Source: Sunxiuqinia indica
Lineage (GTDB): Bacteria; Bacteroidota; Bacteroidia; Bacteroidales; Prolixibacteraceae
Direction: 5' to 3'
Length of the DNA stretch: 64,000 bases
Assembly (NCBI RefSeq): GCF_009847015.1
Contig: NZ_WVEM01000007.1
Coordinates: 155,341-219,340, forward strand
Shown here piece after piece: positions 8,647-16,797 of this stretch; the first letter of the stretch is position 1, and every line of letters begins with the position of its first letter. Both the position numbers and the translations under genes were made by a program. Under the pieces are notes generated by a model, which was not told the DNA's origin, did not search any database, and saw only the letters and a program-made list of their open reading frames with translations.

Positions 8647-9252
8647 TTTTTTTGTGGAAGTAACGAAAAGACCATGCCATGATACATCAATAGTTGCAAA
8701 TGACTAAGTGGCTTATATTAAGAAAATTAAGCAGAGGGTGTGTCGGGTGGCTAAGTGTGGATAAATTTCCTCATTTGTTGAGGGATATTACCAACATTAA
8801 AAATAAAGTTAAGGGTACCGTTTTTGATTGAATATTCTATATTTCTGCAAGTTATCTTATGCACCCCAGAGAACCCTAATAAAAATCCCGGATAAACATC
8901 GGCTTTGGATACCTTAAAAACCATCGAATTCAACTATGCGACACATTGCAAAAAAGCTGTTGTATGTTTTGGGTCTGTTTATGATCCGGAAACTTGGACA
9001 TAATAGATTAGAAACAAAAGATGATATGGAAGAAAAGCAGAACAATTCATACCAGAAAAGAATCGTGTTTCGTTCTGTTAAAACCGTTTGGTGAAATTAC
9101 CAGAAGGAGAATCATAGGGAAGTAAAGATTTTTTTTTTGCTCATCTGTTATATTCGCCGTAAATTTTTACATAAATTTGTTTGATTTGATAAAAGTAAAT
9201 TTGACTTTTTAAACTCAGTTGTATAACTATTAATTCAATAACGCTAACACTT
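8647..9252. other. 606-base intergenic stretch, no convincing gene
   Basis: This lies between the divergent multicopper oxidase and aldose epimerase genes. A 60-codon minus-strand frame (8751-8933) and a 52-codon plus-strand frame beginning near 8937 have no recognisable domain. The right-hand 130 bases are AT-rich and carry promoter-like elements for the epimerase. The middle could be decayed coding sequence, but I cannot identify it. Confidence 0.5.
9176..9203 (+). promoter_or_regulatory. Candidate Bacteroidota promoter for the aldose epimerase
   Basis: TAAATTTG at 9196-9203 is an exact match to the TAnnTTTG -7 element. A TTTG at 9176-9179 sits 16 bases upstream, somewhat closer than the usual spacing of about 18-21. 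A second TAAATTTG is at 9172-9179. The start codon follows 49 bases later. AT-rich context makes chance matches likely. Confidence 0.35.
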
Positions 9253-10389
9253 ATGGAAAAACTAGCTTTTCTGTTATTAATTTTCGCTTTTGCTTGCCAG
9301 CAGCCTGAAGAAAAGTTTCAGGTTCCTTACACAAAAGCTGATTTTGAAACCACTGTTGATGGTAAATCAGTCAGTTTATATACGTTGGAAAATGAGAATG
9401 GCCTGCGAGTTGACATTACGAATTATGGAGCCAAAATAGTTGCCATCCTGGTACCCGGCCGAAATGGAAAATTGGCAGATGTAAATTTAGGTTTTAAATC
9501 GATTCAGGAATATTTGGATCATCACAATGAGATTGGTGCCATTATTGGACCTTATGCCAATCGTATTGGAGATGCCAACTTCTCGATTGGAGATTCTACC
9601 TACCAGCTTCCTGCAAATGATAATGGCAACTGTTTGCACAATGGGTTAATTGGTTTTAAAAACCGGGTTTTTGATGCCGAGAAAATTGACTCAGCAGAAG
9701 GTGACGCTGTTGTAATGAGCATTGAGAGTCCGGATGGAGAATTTGGTTTCCCGGGCAATAAAGAAGTAAAAGTAACTTACACGCTAACTGCTGAAAATGA
9801 ATTGAAAATTGATTACGAAGCAACTACAGACAAGGCAACTCCATTTAACCTGACAAATCATGCTTACTTCAATCTGAAAGGAGAGGGTAATGGAGATGTT
9901 TTGGGGCATGTGATGGTGATTGATGCAGATTCAACAACCGCAATTAACGAAGAATTGATTCCCACGGGAGAGATTGTTTCAATCAAGGGAACTGATCTGG
10001 ATTTTACGTCTCCACATACCATCGGTGAGCGAATCAATTCAGATTACGAACCGATCCGGATCGGCAAAGGATATGACCACAATTATATTTTGAATAAGGA
10101 TCAGAATGGCAATGAGTTGACATTTGCAAGTAGCGTTTACGATCCTGAGTCAGGCCGTTATATGGAAGTGCTGACCACAGAGCCAGCTATTCAATTTTAT
10201 TCGGGGAACTTCCAGGATGGATCGTTGACCGGGAAATATGGTAAGCCATTTGAATTTCGTACCGGAATTTGTTTAGAAACTCAGCATTACCCTGACTCAC
10301 CTAATCACCCGAACTTTCCAAGCACTATTTTGGAGCCGGGTGACACGTTGGAATCGACAACGATTTATAAGTTTTCTGTGAAAGAATAA
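9253..10389 (+). CDS. galM: Aldose 1-epimerase (mutarotase), lipoprotein
   Basis: A 378-residue GalM-family enzyme interconverting alpha and beta anomers of free aldoses. The N terminus MEKLAFLLLIFAFACQQPEE has a lipobox (FAC), so it is membrane-anchored outside the cytoplasm, as in many Bacteroidota. Conserved motifs include YGAKIVAILVPGRNGK, GPYANRI, the catalytic-His segment LTNHAYFNL and the catalytic-Glu segment CLETQHYPDSPN near the C terminus. It is monocistronic, ending at a hairpin terminator. Its location among other exported sugar enzymes suggests it prepares anomers for uptake or for the PQQ dehydrogenase encoded downstream. Confidence 0.93.
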   Translation: MEKLAFLLLIFAFACQQPEEKFQVPYTKADFETTVDGKSVSLYTLENENGLRVDITNYGAKIVAILVPGRNGKLADVNLGFKSIQEYLDHHNEIGAIIGPYANRIGDANFSIGDSTYQLPANDNGNCLHNGLIGFKNRVFDAEKIDSAEGDAVVMSIESPDGEFGFPGNKEVKVTYTLTAENELKIDYEATTDKATPFNLTNHAYFNLKGEGNGDVLGHVMVIDADSTTAINEELIPTGEIVSIKGTDLDFTSPHTIGERINSDYEPIRIGKGYDHNYILNKDQNGNELTFASSVYDPESGRYMEVLTTEPAIQFYSGNFQDGSLTGKYGKPFEFRTGICLETQHYPDSPNHPNFPSTILEPGDTLESTTIYKFSVKE

Positions 10390-10409
10390 GGACGCATTTC
10401 ACAATAAAT

Positions 10410-10450
10410 GAAAGCCGAATGACAACAGTTTTTTCGGCTTTCGTTATTTT
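10410..10450 (+). terminator. Rho-independent terminator after galM
   Basis: GAAAGCCGAA at 10410-10419 pairs perfectly with TTCGGCTTTC at 10433-10442, followed by a T-rich stretch. It begins 21 bases after the epimerase stop. Confidence 0.75.
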
Positions 10451-10587
10451 ATGAAACTGAATAGAATAATCAAAGAGAGGCAGCTGATAGCGAAGCGATG
10501 GACCACCTGTTTTCTCAAAACCAGTCTAGGTTAGTTAATAAAAAAATACTAGTTTGGCTAGTTCAAAAATCGATTTAGTTTATTGTT

Positions 10588-11418
10588 ATGAAAAAATATC
10601 TCATTTTCCTTTTGTTTGTTGGAATTTGTCAATTCTCTCTCGCACAACAACCCTATAAATATGTCATTATTCCAACTCTGTTTCCTGATTTTACAGAAGG
10701 CTTTAATCCTTATGGGTTAAGCACATCGCTGCAAAAGGAACTAAATGCGAAGTCTATTGAAACTGTTTTCCAATCGGATGAGGTTCCTGCCAATTATTGC
10801 GACGCGGTGACCGCCGGTTTAGTGAAACTGAAAAGTACATTTCGTAATAAATTGACGGTGGAATTGAAGGACTGCCGGAATAGGGTGATCTGGTCGCAAG
10901 AAGGAACAGGGCGATCGAAAGATTTCAGAGAAGGTTATGGAGAGGCGATTGCAGATGCCTTGAAAAATTTAAATGAATTGCCGATTAATCAGAATCCAAG
11001 CGCGGCTGAAAAAGGAGTGACAACTAAACCTACCGAAAACGAAGACAATCCACTTCCTGCTATTACGGACAAGCCACAACAAAAAGCGGAAGTTGAGATT
11101 GCGGAAGTCGCAGGAGGGCAGAAGTCAATCTACAAGCCTGAAAATCTGTTTTATAACTACTCTTATTTTGTTGATTTTGTTGCAAAGGGAAATGGTAAAA
11201 AAGAACTCGTTATTGTAAATGGAGAACTGCTGGGTTATCAAAACCTGCAAGTTATCGCGACTTTAATTCCTTCGGGGCTCGATCAGGTGTTTACGGTCAA
11301 TTGGATAAACACGGATGGAACAACGGTTCGGGGAGTAGCCAATCTGACTAGCGAAGAATTAAATGTATCACTGCCCAATGGAGATGAAATGGAAGTTATT
11401 CAGTTGCGAAAATATTAA
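10588..11418 (+). CDS. Secreted protein of unknown function
   Basis: A 276-residue protein with a clean signal peptide (MKKYLIFLLFVGICQFSLAQ). An N-terminal alpha/beta-like part (residues about 25-125) with two cysteines (NYCDAV and KDCRNRV) is followed by a low-complexity Pro/Lys/Glu linker (about 130-175) and a C-terminal beta-rich region (about 180-276). It resembles generic Bacteroidota secreted proteins in which the N-terminal part may sense or bind something and the C-terminal part is a small beta-sandwich, but I do not recognise a named family. It stands alone, ending at a terminator shared with the convergent DUF4382 gene. Confidence 0.8.
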   Translation: MKKYLIFLLFVGICQFSLAQQPYKYVIIPTLFPDFTEGFNPYGLSTSLQKELNAKSIETVFQSDEVPANYCDAVTAGLVKLKSTFRNKLTVELKDCRNRVIWSQEGTGRSKDFREGYGEAIADALKNLNELPINQNPSAAEKGVTTKPTENEDNPLPAITDKPQQKAEVEIAEVAGGQKSIYKPENLFYNYSYFVDFVAKGNGKKELVIVNGELLGYQNLQVIATLIPSGLDQVFTVNWINTDGTTVRGVANLTSEELNVSLPNGDEMEVIQLRKY

Positions 11419-11455
11419 AGGTGGAACACGATTTGTTAAAAGATATTGAAAAAAG

Positions 11456-11497
11456 GAAAGGGAGCACAAACGCAAATTTGTAGCTCCCTTTCTTTTT
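11456..11497. terminator. Bidirectional terminator between convergent genes
   Basis: GAAAGGGAGC at 11456-11465 pairs with GCTCCCTTTC at 11483-11492; the loop contains a further ACAAA/TTTGT pairing. T5 follows on the plus side and A-rich sequence precedes it, so it can serve both convergent genes. Confidence 0.8.
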
Positions 11498-11517
11498 ACT
11501 ATTGCAGGTGTATTTTA

Positions 11518-12489
11518 TTATATGACTGATATTTCCATGTCCAGATTAACCTGGCTGTTTGCTTCTACCTGAATGGAGTTGAGCAATAGACCACTAATTA
11601 TACTTGTGACATTAACAGTTCCCTTGAAGGTAACTTCTCCGCTTGAGTCTTCTTCGTAGGATGCAACATGAATCTCATATTCACCTTCTTCAAGAAAAGA
11701 CAATTGATAATTACCATTACCATCCACTTTTGCACTGGTTTTGGCATTTGCGAATAATACCATGCTTTCTCCTTGTCCATTTGTTTCGGTGTTCATATCG
11801 AATGTTCCTTTCTCGTAGGCATAGACAACCAATTTATCGTCGCTGGCAGAATTGTTGCTGATCGTTCCCTCGATTTCACCACAATTATCTTCTTCAACAA
11901 TGCGCAGGGAATTGATCAATTCAGCAGTTGTAACAAACTTGTAGTTACTTTCTGAATCAGTGTCTTCATCGCGGACAATTGCTTTTCGCAAATCAAAGTC
12001 AATTACTAAGTTGGTCACACCATTAGCTTCAACGGCAAAAGGCTTGTTGAAGGTTACTTCGGTCGTCGAACTTGATGAAGCTTCCAATGAATGTTTACTG
12101 TTGTCGTCAGTTAAGACATAACAGCCGGGTGAGTCGCCATTTTCATCAGCTTGGTTGTCGAGAACAACGGTGACACTTGAGTAGTTCCCTGCTTCAACCA
12201 TTTCACTGGCCAGCAATTTGGCATTCCCATTTTGATAGGCCGATACTTCGATTGTTTGTTTGGCAAACCCTTCAACTTTTTGGCCGTTAACATGGACTTC
12301 AGAAACCGTTACAAAGGTTCCTTGAATATTGGTATCATCAGAAGGGGCATCCGTTAATTTCACACTGAGTTCGCCCTGTTGTTTTTCAATTTCATTATCA
12401 TCAGAACACTGGACCATTGCCAGTGCAAAAATTAGCATACTTAATAAAATTGAGATTTTAGATTTCATCATTTTTGAAATTTTCAACAT
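11518..12489 (-). CDS. DUF4382-domain lipoprotein
   Basis: A 323-residue surface or periplasmic lipoprotein. The signal peptide is best read from the Met at residue 7 or 8 (MMKSKISILLSMLIFALAMV) with Cys in VQCSDD as the lipidated residue, so the true start may be 12471. Residues about 35-190 match DUF4382: GELSVKLTDAP, then VTVSEVHVNG and LVIDFDLRKAIV. A C-terminal carboxypeptidase-regulatory-like or prealbumin-like beta-sandwich (about 205-320) follows. DUF4382 proteins are widespread exported proteins of unknown role. Convergent with the upstream unknown gene; monocistronic. Confidence 0.88.
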   Translation of the reverse strand: MLKISKMMKSKISILLSMLIFALAMVQCSDDNEIEKQQGELSVKLTDAPSDDTNIQGTFVTVSEVHVNGQKVEGFAKQTIEVSAYQNGNAKLLASEMVEAGNYSSVTVVLDNQADENGDSPGCYVLTDDNSKHSLEASSSSTTEVTFNKPFAVEANGVTNLVIDFDLRKAIVRDEDTDSESNYKFVTTAELINSLRIVEEDNCGEIEGTISNNSASDDKLVVYAYEKGTFDMNTETNGQGESMVLFANAKTSAKVDGNGNYQLSFLEEGEYEIHVASYEEDSSGEVTFKGTVNVTSIISGLLLNSIQVEANSQVNLDMEISVI

Positions 12490-12782
12490 TACATTTAAAT
12501 TTTAGTTAATTACTTTCTTCTTCTCGTTTTTTCTAACAGTATCCATCCACACATGTTCAATTTTTTCATATGGACTTTACTTCGCCCGAAAATTGCAAAC
12601 GAAGTGCCAAAACACTGGTGTTTTGGTTAGTTTTTTGAGTATTAGGAGCATAGGTTAATTGGAGCCTTCCCGTTATTCTCATGATGAATAAGGTTTTATC
12701 AGAATGAGACAAAAAGGTCTTAATTTGATGAGTGGGAGCGTATTTAGCAATCAACTATTTCCAACGGAATCCAGGGTTTCAG
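12490..12782. other. Intergenic stretch, nothing recognised
   Basis: The gap between the DUF4382 gene and the CDGSH-gene terminator is AT-rich. A 62-codon minus-strand frame at 12566-12754 has unconvincing composition. No RNA gene or repeat was seen. Confidence 0.5.
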
Positions 12783-12814
12783 ATAAAAAAAGGGAAACTA
12801 AAATAGTCTCCCTT
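12783..12814 (-). terminator. Terminator of the CDGSH gene
   Basis: On the minus strand AAGGGAGACTA (12814-12804) pairs with TAGTTTCCCTT (12800-12790), with one A-C mismatch, and is followed by a T7 tract (12789-12783). It lies 22 bases beyond the CDGSH stop codon. Confidence 0.7.
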
Positions 12815-12835
12815 CATCATTAATTTTGTAAGAGT

Positions 12836-13072
12836 TTACAATTTATTGTGCGATCCATCGCAAAATGGTGGGTTGTCCGTCTGTTTGCATCGGCACCAAA
12901 ATACGGTCTGTTCTTTTTCAATCTTAACTTCTTTTGGGGTGAATTCACTTCCTTGATGTGAACCATCGCAAAATGGTTGATTGCTACTTTTGCCACAGGC
13001 ACACCAGTAGTAGGTGCCGGGTTTCATCTCCATCATGATTGGACTTTTTTCTGCAATTTTTCCTTTTGCCAT
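12836..13072 (-). CDS. Dual CDGSH iron-sulfur domain protein
   Basis: A 78-residue protein with two complete CDGSH motifs: C24-x-C26 with C35 and H39 (CACGKSSNQPFCDGSH), and C60-x-C62 with C71 and H75 (CRCKQTDNPPFCDGSH). Each can coordinate a 2Fe-2S cluster with three Cys and one His, as in the single-chain, two-motif CISD3 (MiNT)/bacterial type-3 group. No signal peptide or membrane segment is present, so it is cytoplasmic. Likely role is redox or cluster transfer. It stands alone upstream of a terminator; the neighbouring genes give no functional clue. Confidence 0.93.
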   Translation of the reverse strand: MAKGKIAEKSPIMMEMKPGTYYWCACGKSSNQPFCDGSHQGSEFTPKEVKIEKEQTVFWCRCKQTDNPPFCDGSHNKL

Positions 13073-13139
13073 AATTTAAAGGTTTTTGTATTCAACTTGT
13101 CAATTCGGTTTTCAACTTTGAAAATTGAATTTCAAGTTA

Positions 13140-13970
13140 TCATTTTTCAATACGATAGGCAACAACCTGATTGTTAAAAAATGTAGGCACTAACAATAAA
13201 TTAAGGTCATTAGCAAAAAAGATATCGGCTGTGTTAATTTCCTCCTTTGTTGAATCCCACATTTTGGTCATCTGTCCGTCTTCGAGATAAAAAATACGCC
13301 CTGCCCAATTTGAGAAAACAAAGTTGTCATCATTATCCTTGTCAAGTCCATCAATCCCCTGACAATCGGCTTGAACTTCTTTTAATTCTTTTGTTTTGAC
13401 GTCAGCAACATGTATTTTGTCCGATCCAATGTATAATTTCCCCATTTCGGTGTAGAGGCCATTTATTCCTTTTAAATCATCGCTTTCAAGCCAAACTGTA
13501 AACTCACCATCCGACAGTGCGTGAATTTTATTTGTTCTGCTGTCGGTAACAAAAATTGTCCCGTTACTACAGGCAGCAACATCATTCAAAAAAATTGAGC
13601 CGGGAGCCGGATAGCGGTTGATAATTTTTGCTTGGTCAATGTCAATTTCAACTAATTCATCAACGTCAGAAACGTAGAGCTTTCCATCAAAAATTGCCAT
13701 CCCTTTTGGGGCACTCAGTCCGGAAACCCAATTCATGTTTTTCACTGATCCGTCGGCGTTTAGCTGCGTAATAAACCCATTTCCGTCTTTCTCCGATGGA
13801 TTATCGTTGATGTTGGCTACAAAAATCACATCGTGATCGGGACTATAATAGACCGACTCGGGTGTTTTCATGGTAGGGCCTGTTCGCCAAACTTCAACCA
13901 GTTTTTGTCCGAAGCTGTGTGACGAAATAGCTAAAATAAAAATGGTGAAAAATGTTTTTGCTAGCTTCAT
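13140..13970 (-). CDS. Secreted SMP-30/gluconolactonase-like beta-propeller
   Basis: A 276-residue protein with a signal peptide (MKLAKTFFTIFILAISSHSFG). It has repeated propeller blades: ESVYYSPDHDVIFVANIND, APKGMAIFDGKLYVSDVDEL, NDVAACSNGTIFVTDSRT and NGLYTEMGKLYIGSD, typical of six-bladed SMP-30/gluconolactonase/NHL-like proteins. Family enzymes hydrolyse sugar lactones using a metal held by Glu, Asn and Asp in blade loops; the exact ligands were not confirmed here. It is divergent from the lactonase-family gene at 14048 across a 77-base gap, so the two may share control. Function as a lactonase is tentative; it may be a binding propeller. Confidence 0.75.
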   Translation of the reverse strand: MKLAKTFFTIFILAISSHSFGQKLVEVWRTGPTMKTPESVYYSPDHDVIFVANINDNPSEKDGNGFITQLNADGSVKNMNWVSGLSAPKGMAIFDGKLYVSDVDELVEIDIDQAKIINRYPAPGSIFLNDVAACSNGTIFVTDSRTNKIHALSDGEFTVWLESDDLKGINGLYTEMGKLYIGSDKIHVADVKTKELKEVQADCQGIDGLDKDNDDNFVFSNWAGRIFYLEDGQMTKMWDSTKEEINTADIFFANDLNLLLVPTFFNNQVVAYRIEK

Positions 13971-14047
13971 TTCCTTTATTTTTAGGTTTTCAATATAAAA
14001 TCTAAAACAACAGAATTACCAGATAGTTTGAATTTAAATTGATCATT

Positions 14048-15175
14048 ATGAGAGCACTTCTTCTGATTACTGCACTGATTTCCGTTTTATTGATTTCTTG
14101 TGAAAAAGATACGAATGAAACCTTACTTTATGTTGGAACATACACCGACGCAGGGAGTGAGGGAATTTATTGTTATCAGTTTGATGAACGGACCGGGGAC
14201 CTTAGCTTAAAATCGATTACTGAGAATAAAGAGAATCCTTCTTTTTTAGCGATAAGTCCGGATAAAAAATATTTATTTGCAGTATCGGAAGTGAAAGAGA
14301 GTCCGGGGATTGATAGTGGCTCTGTTACTTCATATCGGATTTCGGCTTCAGGAGAACTGAATAAAATAAACCAAAAGCCAACTAAAGGCTATCACCCGTG
14401 CCATGTAGCTGTGTCGCCAGACGGCCGTTTTGTGGTGGCATCAAATTATTCCAGTGGAAGTTTAAGTTTATTTGAGGTTAATGATGATGGTGGTTTAACC
14501 GATTGTTTTCAGCAGATCCAGCATACTGGTAGTGGCCCCGATTCCGCCAGGCAAAAAGCACCGCACGCTCATTCCGCTCAGTTTAGTTTTTCGGGCGAAG
14601 TGTTGGTGTCTGCAGATTTGGGAACCGATAAAGTTGAATTTTATCGGTTCAATCAGGCAGCGAATAAGTTTGAAGAAGCTGAACAAGCTTTTCTAAACAT
14701 GACTCCCGGGGCCGGACCTCGGCATTTTGATTTCTCGCCCGATGGAAAGTTTATCTATGTCATGAATGAGATGCACTCCACTGTTTCTGTTTTAGAGAAA
14801 ACAGGTGATACTTTCGATCTGATTCAGACTCTATCTAGTCTGCCCACGGATTTTGTCGGCTCTAACTCAGGAGCTGATATCCATGTGAGTTCCGATGGGC
14901 GATTTGTTTATAGCTCAAACCGGGGGCATAATTCAATTGCCGTGTTTGAGCGAGATGATAAGGGGAGGTTAACCTTAGTTGAAACAGAACCGGTAGTTGG
15001 AGATTGGCCTCGCAATTTTACAATTTCGCCTGACGGAAACTACCTGTTGGTGGCCAATAAAAAAAGTAATAATATTACGCTGTTTGACATTGATGCGGAA
15101 TTAGGGATGTTAACTTATACCGGAAAAAGTTTAGAAGTCCCACGTCCGGTTTGTCTTGAATTTTTAGTTCGTTGA
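14048..15175 (+). CDS. Lactonase-family (7-bladed propeller) lipoprotein
   Basis: A 375-residue protein of the YbhE/6-phosphogluconolactonase-like lactonase family. The ATG at 14048 is preferred over an in-frame TTG at 14039 because it begins the signal MRALLLITALISVLLISCEKD, a lipobox-type signal (Cys18). Repeated blades contain the family signatures: LYVGTYTDAGSEGIYCYQ at the N terminus, PCHVAVSPDGRFVVASNYSSG, GPRHFDFSPDGKFIYVMNE, and WPRNFTISPDGNYLLVANK. Because it is exported, the cytoplasmic pentose-phosphate role is unlikely; it may open extracytoplasmic aldonolactones. The next gene downstream makes such lactones. Confidence 0.88.
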   Translation: MRALLLITALISVLLISCEKDTNETLLYVGTYTDAGSEGIYCYQFDERTGDLSLKSITENKENPSFLAISPDKKYLFAVSEVKESPGIDSGSVTSYRISASGELNKINQKPTKGYHPCHVAVSPDGRFVVASNYSSGSLSLFEVNDDGGLTDCFQQIQHTGSGPDSARQKAPHAHSAQFSFSGEVLVSADLGTDKVEFYRFNQAANKFEEAEQAFLNMTPGAGPRHFDFSPDGKFIYVMNEMHSTVSVLEKTGDTFDLIQTLSSLPTDFVGSNSGADIHVSSDGRFVYSSNRGHNSIAVFERDDKGRLTLVETEPVVGDWPRNFTISPDGNYLLVANKKSNNITLFDIDAELGMLTYTGKSLEVPRPVCLEFLVR

Positions 15176-15306
15176 GGCTGATCGGACTTTTCTATATTTA
15201 GGACGAATAATTAATTTCAGGTATACATTAGTCATTTATTAACAAAAAAGCGTTAACTTTTTGATTCACTTTTTGTTTTGAAGTTAAATGTTAAAGCTTT
15301 CTTGTT

Positions 15307-16719
15307 ATGATTCGTTTTCTTGTTAATTCATCATTCTTATTTGCCTTTTTTGTAATTTCATTGAGTAGTTGTTCAATGGGAAATGGTCAACATAGTGATA
15401 AACAGCGTGTAAAGGCGGCTGAAAATTATCAAAATTATTGTGCAGGTTGCCATGGTAATAATCTGGAAAAGTTTGACGAGAAAGAGTGGATGTTTGGAGA
15501 TGATAATTCCAGTTTAGTGGCCAGTATAACCTACGGGCGAGACGAAATGGGAATGCCTGCTTTTGAGGCAACATTTTCTGACGAAGAAATTATTGCGCTT
15601 GCTGAGTATGTAAAAGAAGGTGTGCCGGAAGATAAGGAAACATTGAAGCCCGCTTTGTCGGCAAATGCTACGGTGCAATCAGAGGTTCAGAATTTTATTG
15701 TTGATACGGTTGTTTCGGGCTTGGGTATTCCTTGGGGACTGGAATTTTTACCCAATGGAGATCTGTTAATTGCTGAACGATCTGCAAAGTTGTATCGGTT
15801 TACCAATAATGAGTTACAGGAAATATCCGGCTTGCCTGAAATTATGGTAAAAGGACAGGGCGGTTTGCTCGATCTAGAATTACACCCTGATTATGAAAGT
15901 AATGGATGGTTGTATTTTTCCTACTCCGGATATGCTGATGACAATAAAAAGACTGGCTGCACCAATGTGATGCGAGCAAAACTAGACGGGAACCAACTGG
16001 TCGGTCAACAAGTTATATTTAATGGTTTTCCCGATACAAACAAAGGCCAGCACTGGGGGTGTAAGCTTGAGTTCGATCGGGAGGGGTATTTATTCTTTGG
16101 AGTTGGAGACCGTGGAAATCGCGACGAAAATCCTCAGAGTTTGACAAATACCTGTGGGAAAATTCACCGGGTGAATGATGATGGTTCAATTCCGGCAGAC
16201 AATCCGTTTTTGGATACGCCTAATGCTGTTCCCAGCATATACTCGTATGGACATCGTAATCCGCAGGGAACTTGCATGAACCCCGAGACTGGCGAAATAT
16301 GGGAAACCGAACATGGTCCGCGTGGTGGAGATGAACTAAACCTAATCAAGCCCGGGGTGAATTATGGTTGGCCGGTCATTTCATACGGAATAAATTACAA
16401 TGGTACAACTTTCACCGAACTAACGGAGAAGGAGGGGATGGCTCAGCCTGTTACTTATTGGGTTCCATCGATAGCTCCATGCGGAACAACCTTTGTTAAA
16501 GGAGATCGGTATAAAAACTGGAAGAATAATATTTTAGTTGGGTCACTCCGGTTTATGTATTTAGAGCGGATTGTTTTGGAAGGCGAACAAGTGACTCATC
16601 AGGAAAAATTGTTAGAAAATATTGGTCGGGTTCGGAATGTTGAAATGAGTCCTGATGGATATATCTATGTAGCCATTGAAAATCCGGGCAAAATCCTGCG
16701 GTTGATTCCGGTAGAATAA
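15307..16719 (+). CDS. Cytochrome c / PQQ-dependent sugar dehydrogenase fusion, lipoprotein
   Basis: A 470-residue exported enzyme. The signal ends in a lipobox (SLSSC, residue 22). Residues about 35-115 form a class I cytochrome c: heme motif YCAGCHG and a probable axial Met in MGMPAFE. Residues about 130-470 are a PQQ glucose/sorbosone dehydrogenase propeller: GIPWGLEFLPNGDLLIAE, GQGGLLDLELHPDY, YGHRNPQG and HGPRGGDELNL. The fold oxidises aldoses to lactones; the fused heme would pass electrons on to the respiratory chain. The usual order in such fusions varies; here the heme is N-terminal. Located 131 bases after the lactonase gene on the same strand. PQQ synthesis genes are not in the window, so the cofactor may be made elsewhere or scavenged. 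Confidence 0.9.
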   Translation: MIRFLVNSSFLFAFFVISLSSCSMGNGQHSDKQRVKAAENYQNYCAGCHGNNLEKFDEKEWMFGDDNSSLVASITYGRDEMGMPAFEATFSDEEIIALAEYVKEGVPEDKETLKPALSANATVQSEVQNFIVDTVVSGLGIPWGLEFLPNGDLLIAERSAKLYRFTNNELQEISGLPEIMVKGQGGLLDLELHPDYESNGWLYFSYSGYADDNKKTGCTNVMRAKLDGNQLVGQQVIFNGFPDTNKGQHWGCKLEFDREGYLFFGVGDRGNRDENPQSLTNTCGKIHRVNDDGSIPADNPFLDTPNAVPSIYSYGHRNPQGTCMNPETGEIWETEHGPRGGDELNLIKPGVNYGWPVISYGINYNGTTFTELTEKEGMAQPVTYWVPSIAPCGTTFVKGDRYKNWKNNILVGSLRFMYLERIVLEGEQVTHQEKLLENIGRVRNVEMSPDGYIYVAIENPGKILRLIPVE

Positions 16720-16747
16720 TTGTAGTCAACAAAATTTTAGGCAAAAA

Positions 16748-16775
16748 AAAACTCCCCGGAGATAAGGGGAGTTTT
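16748..16775. terminator. Bidirectional terminator between convergent genes
   Basis: AAAACTCCCC at 16748-16757 pairs with GGGGAGTTTT at 16766-16775 around an 8-base loop, with A-rich and T-rich flanks. It lies between the converging PQQ dehydrogenase and ammonium transporter genes. Confidence 0.85.
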
Positions 16776-16797
16776 GAGCATATAAAAGAGCGACAAG

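Noticed and set aside
8751-8933. 60-codon minus-strand frame
   Set aside because: No signal, domain or plausible leader; low-complexity AT-rich intergenic sequence.
12566-12754. 62-codon minus-strand frame
   Set aside because: No recognisable protein features; lies in an AT-rich gap.
13098-13105. TGTCAATT as a specific Lrp operator
   Set aside because: This copy upstream of the CDGSH gene shows the octamer is not confined to regulator genes, so single copies carry little weight.
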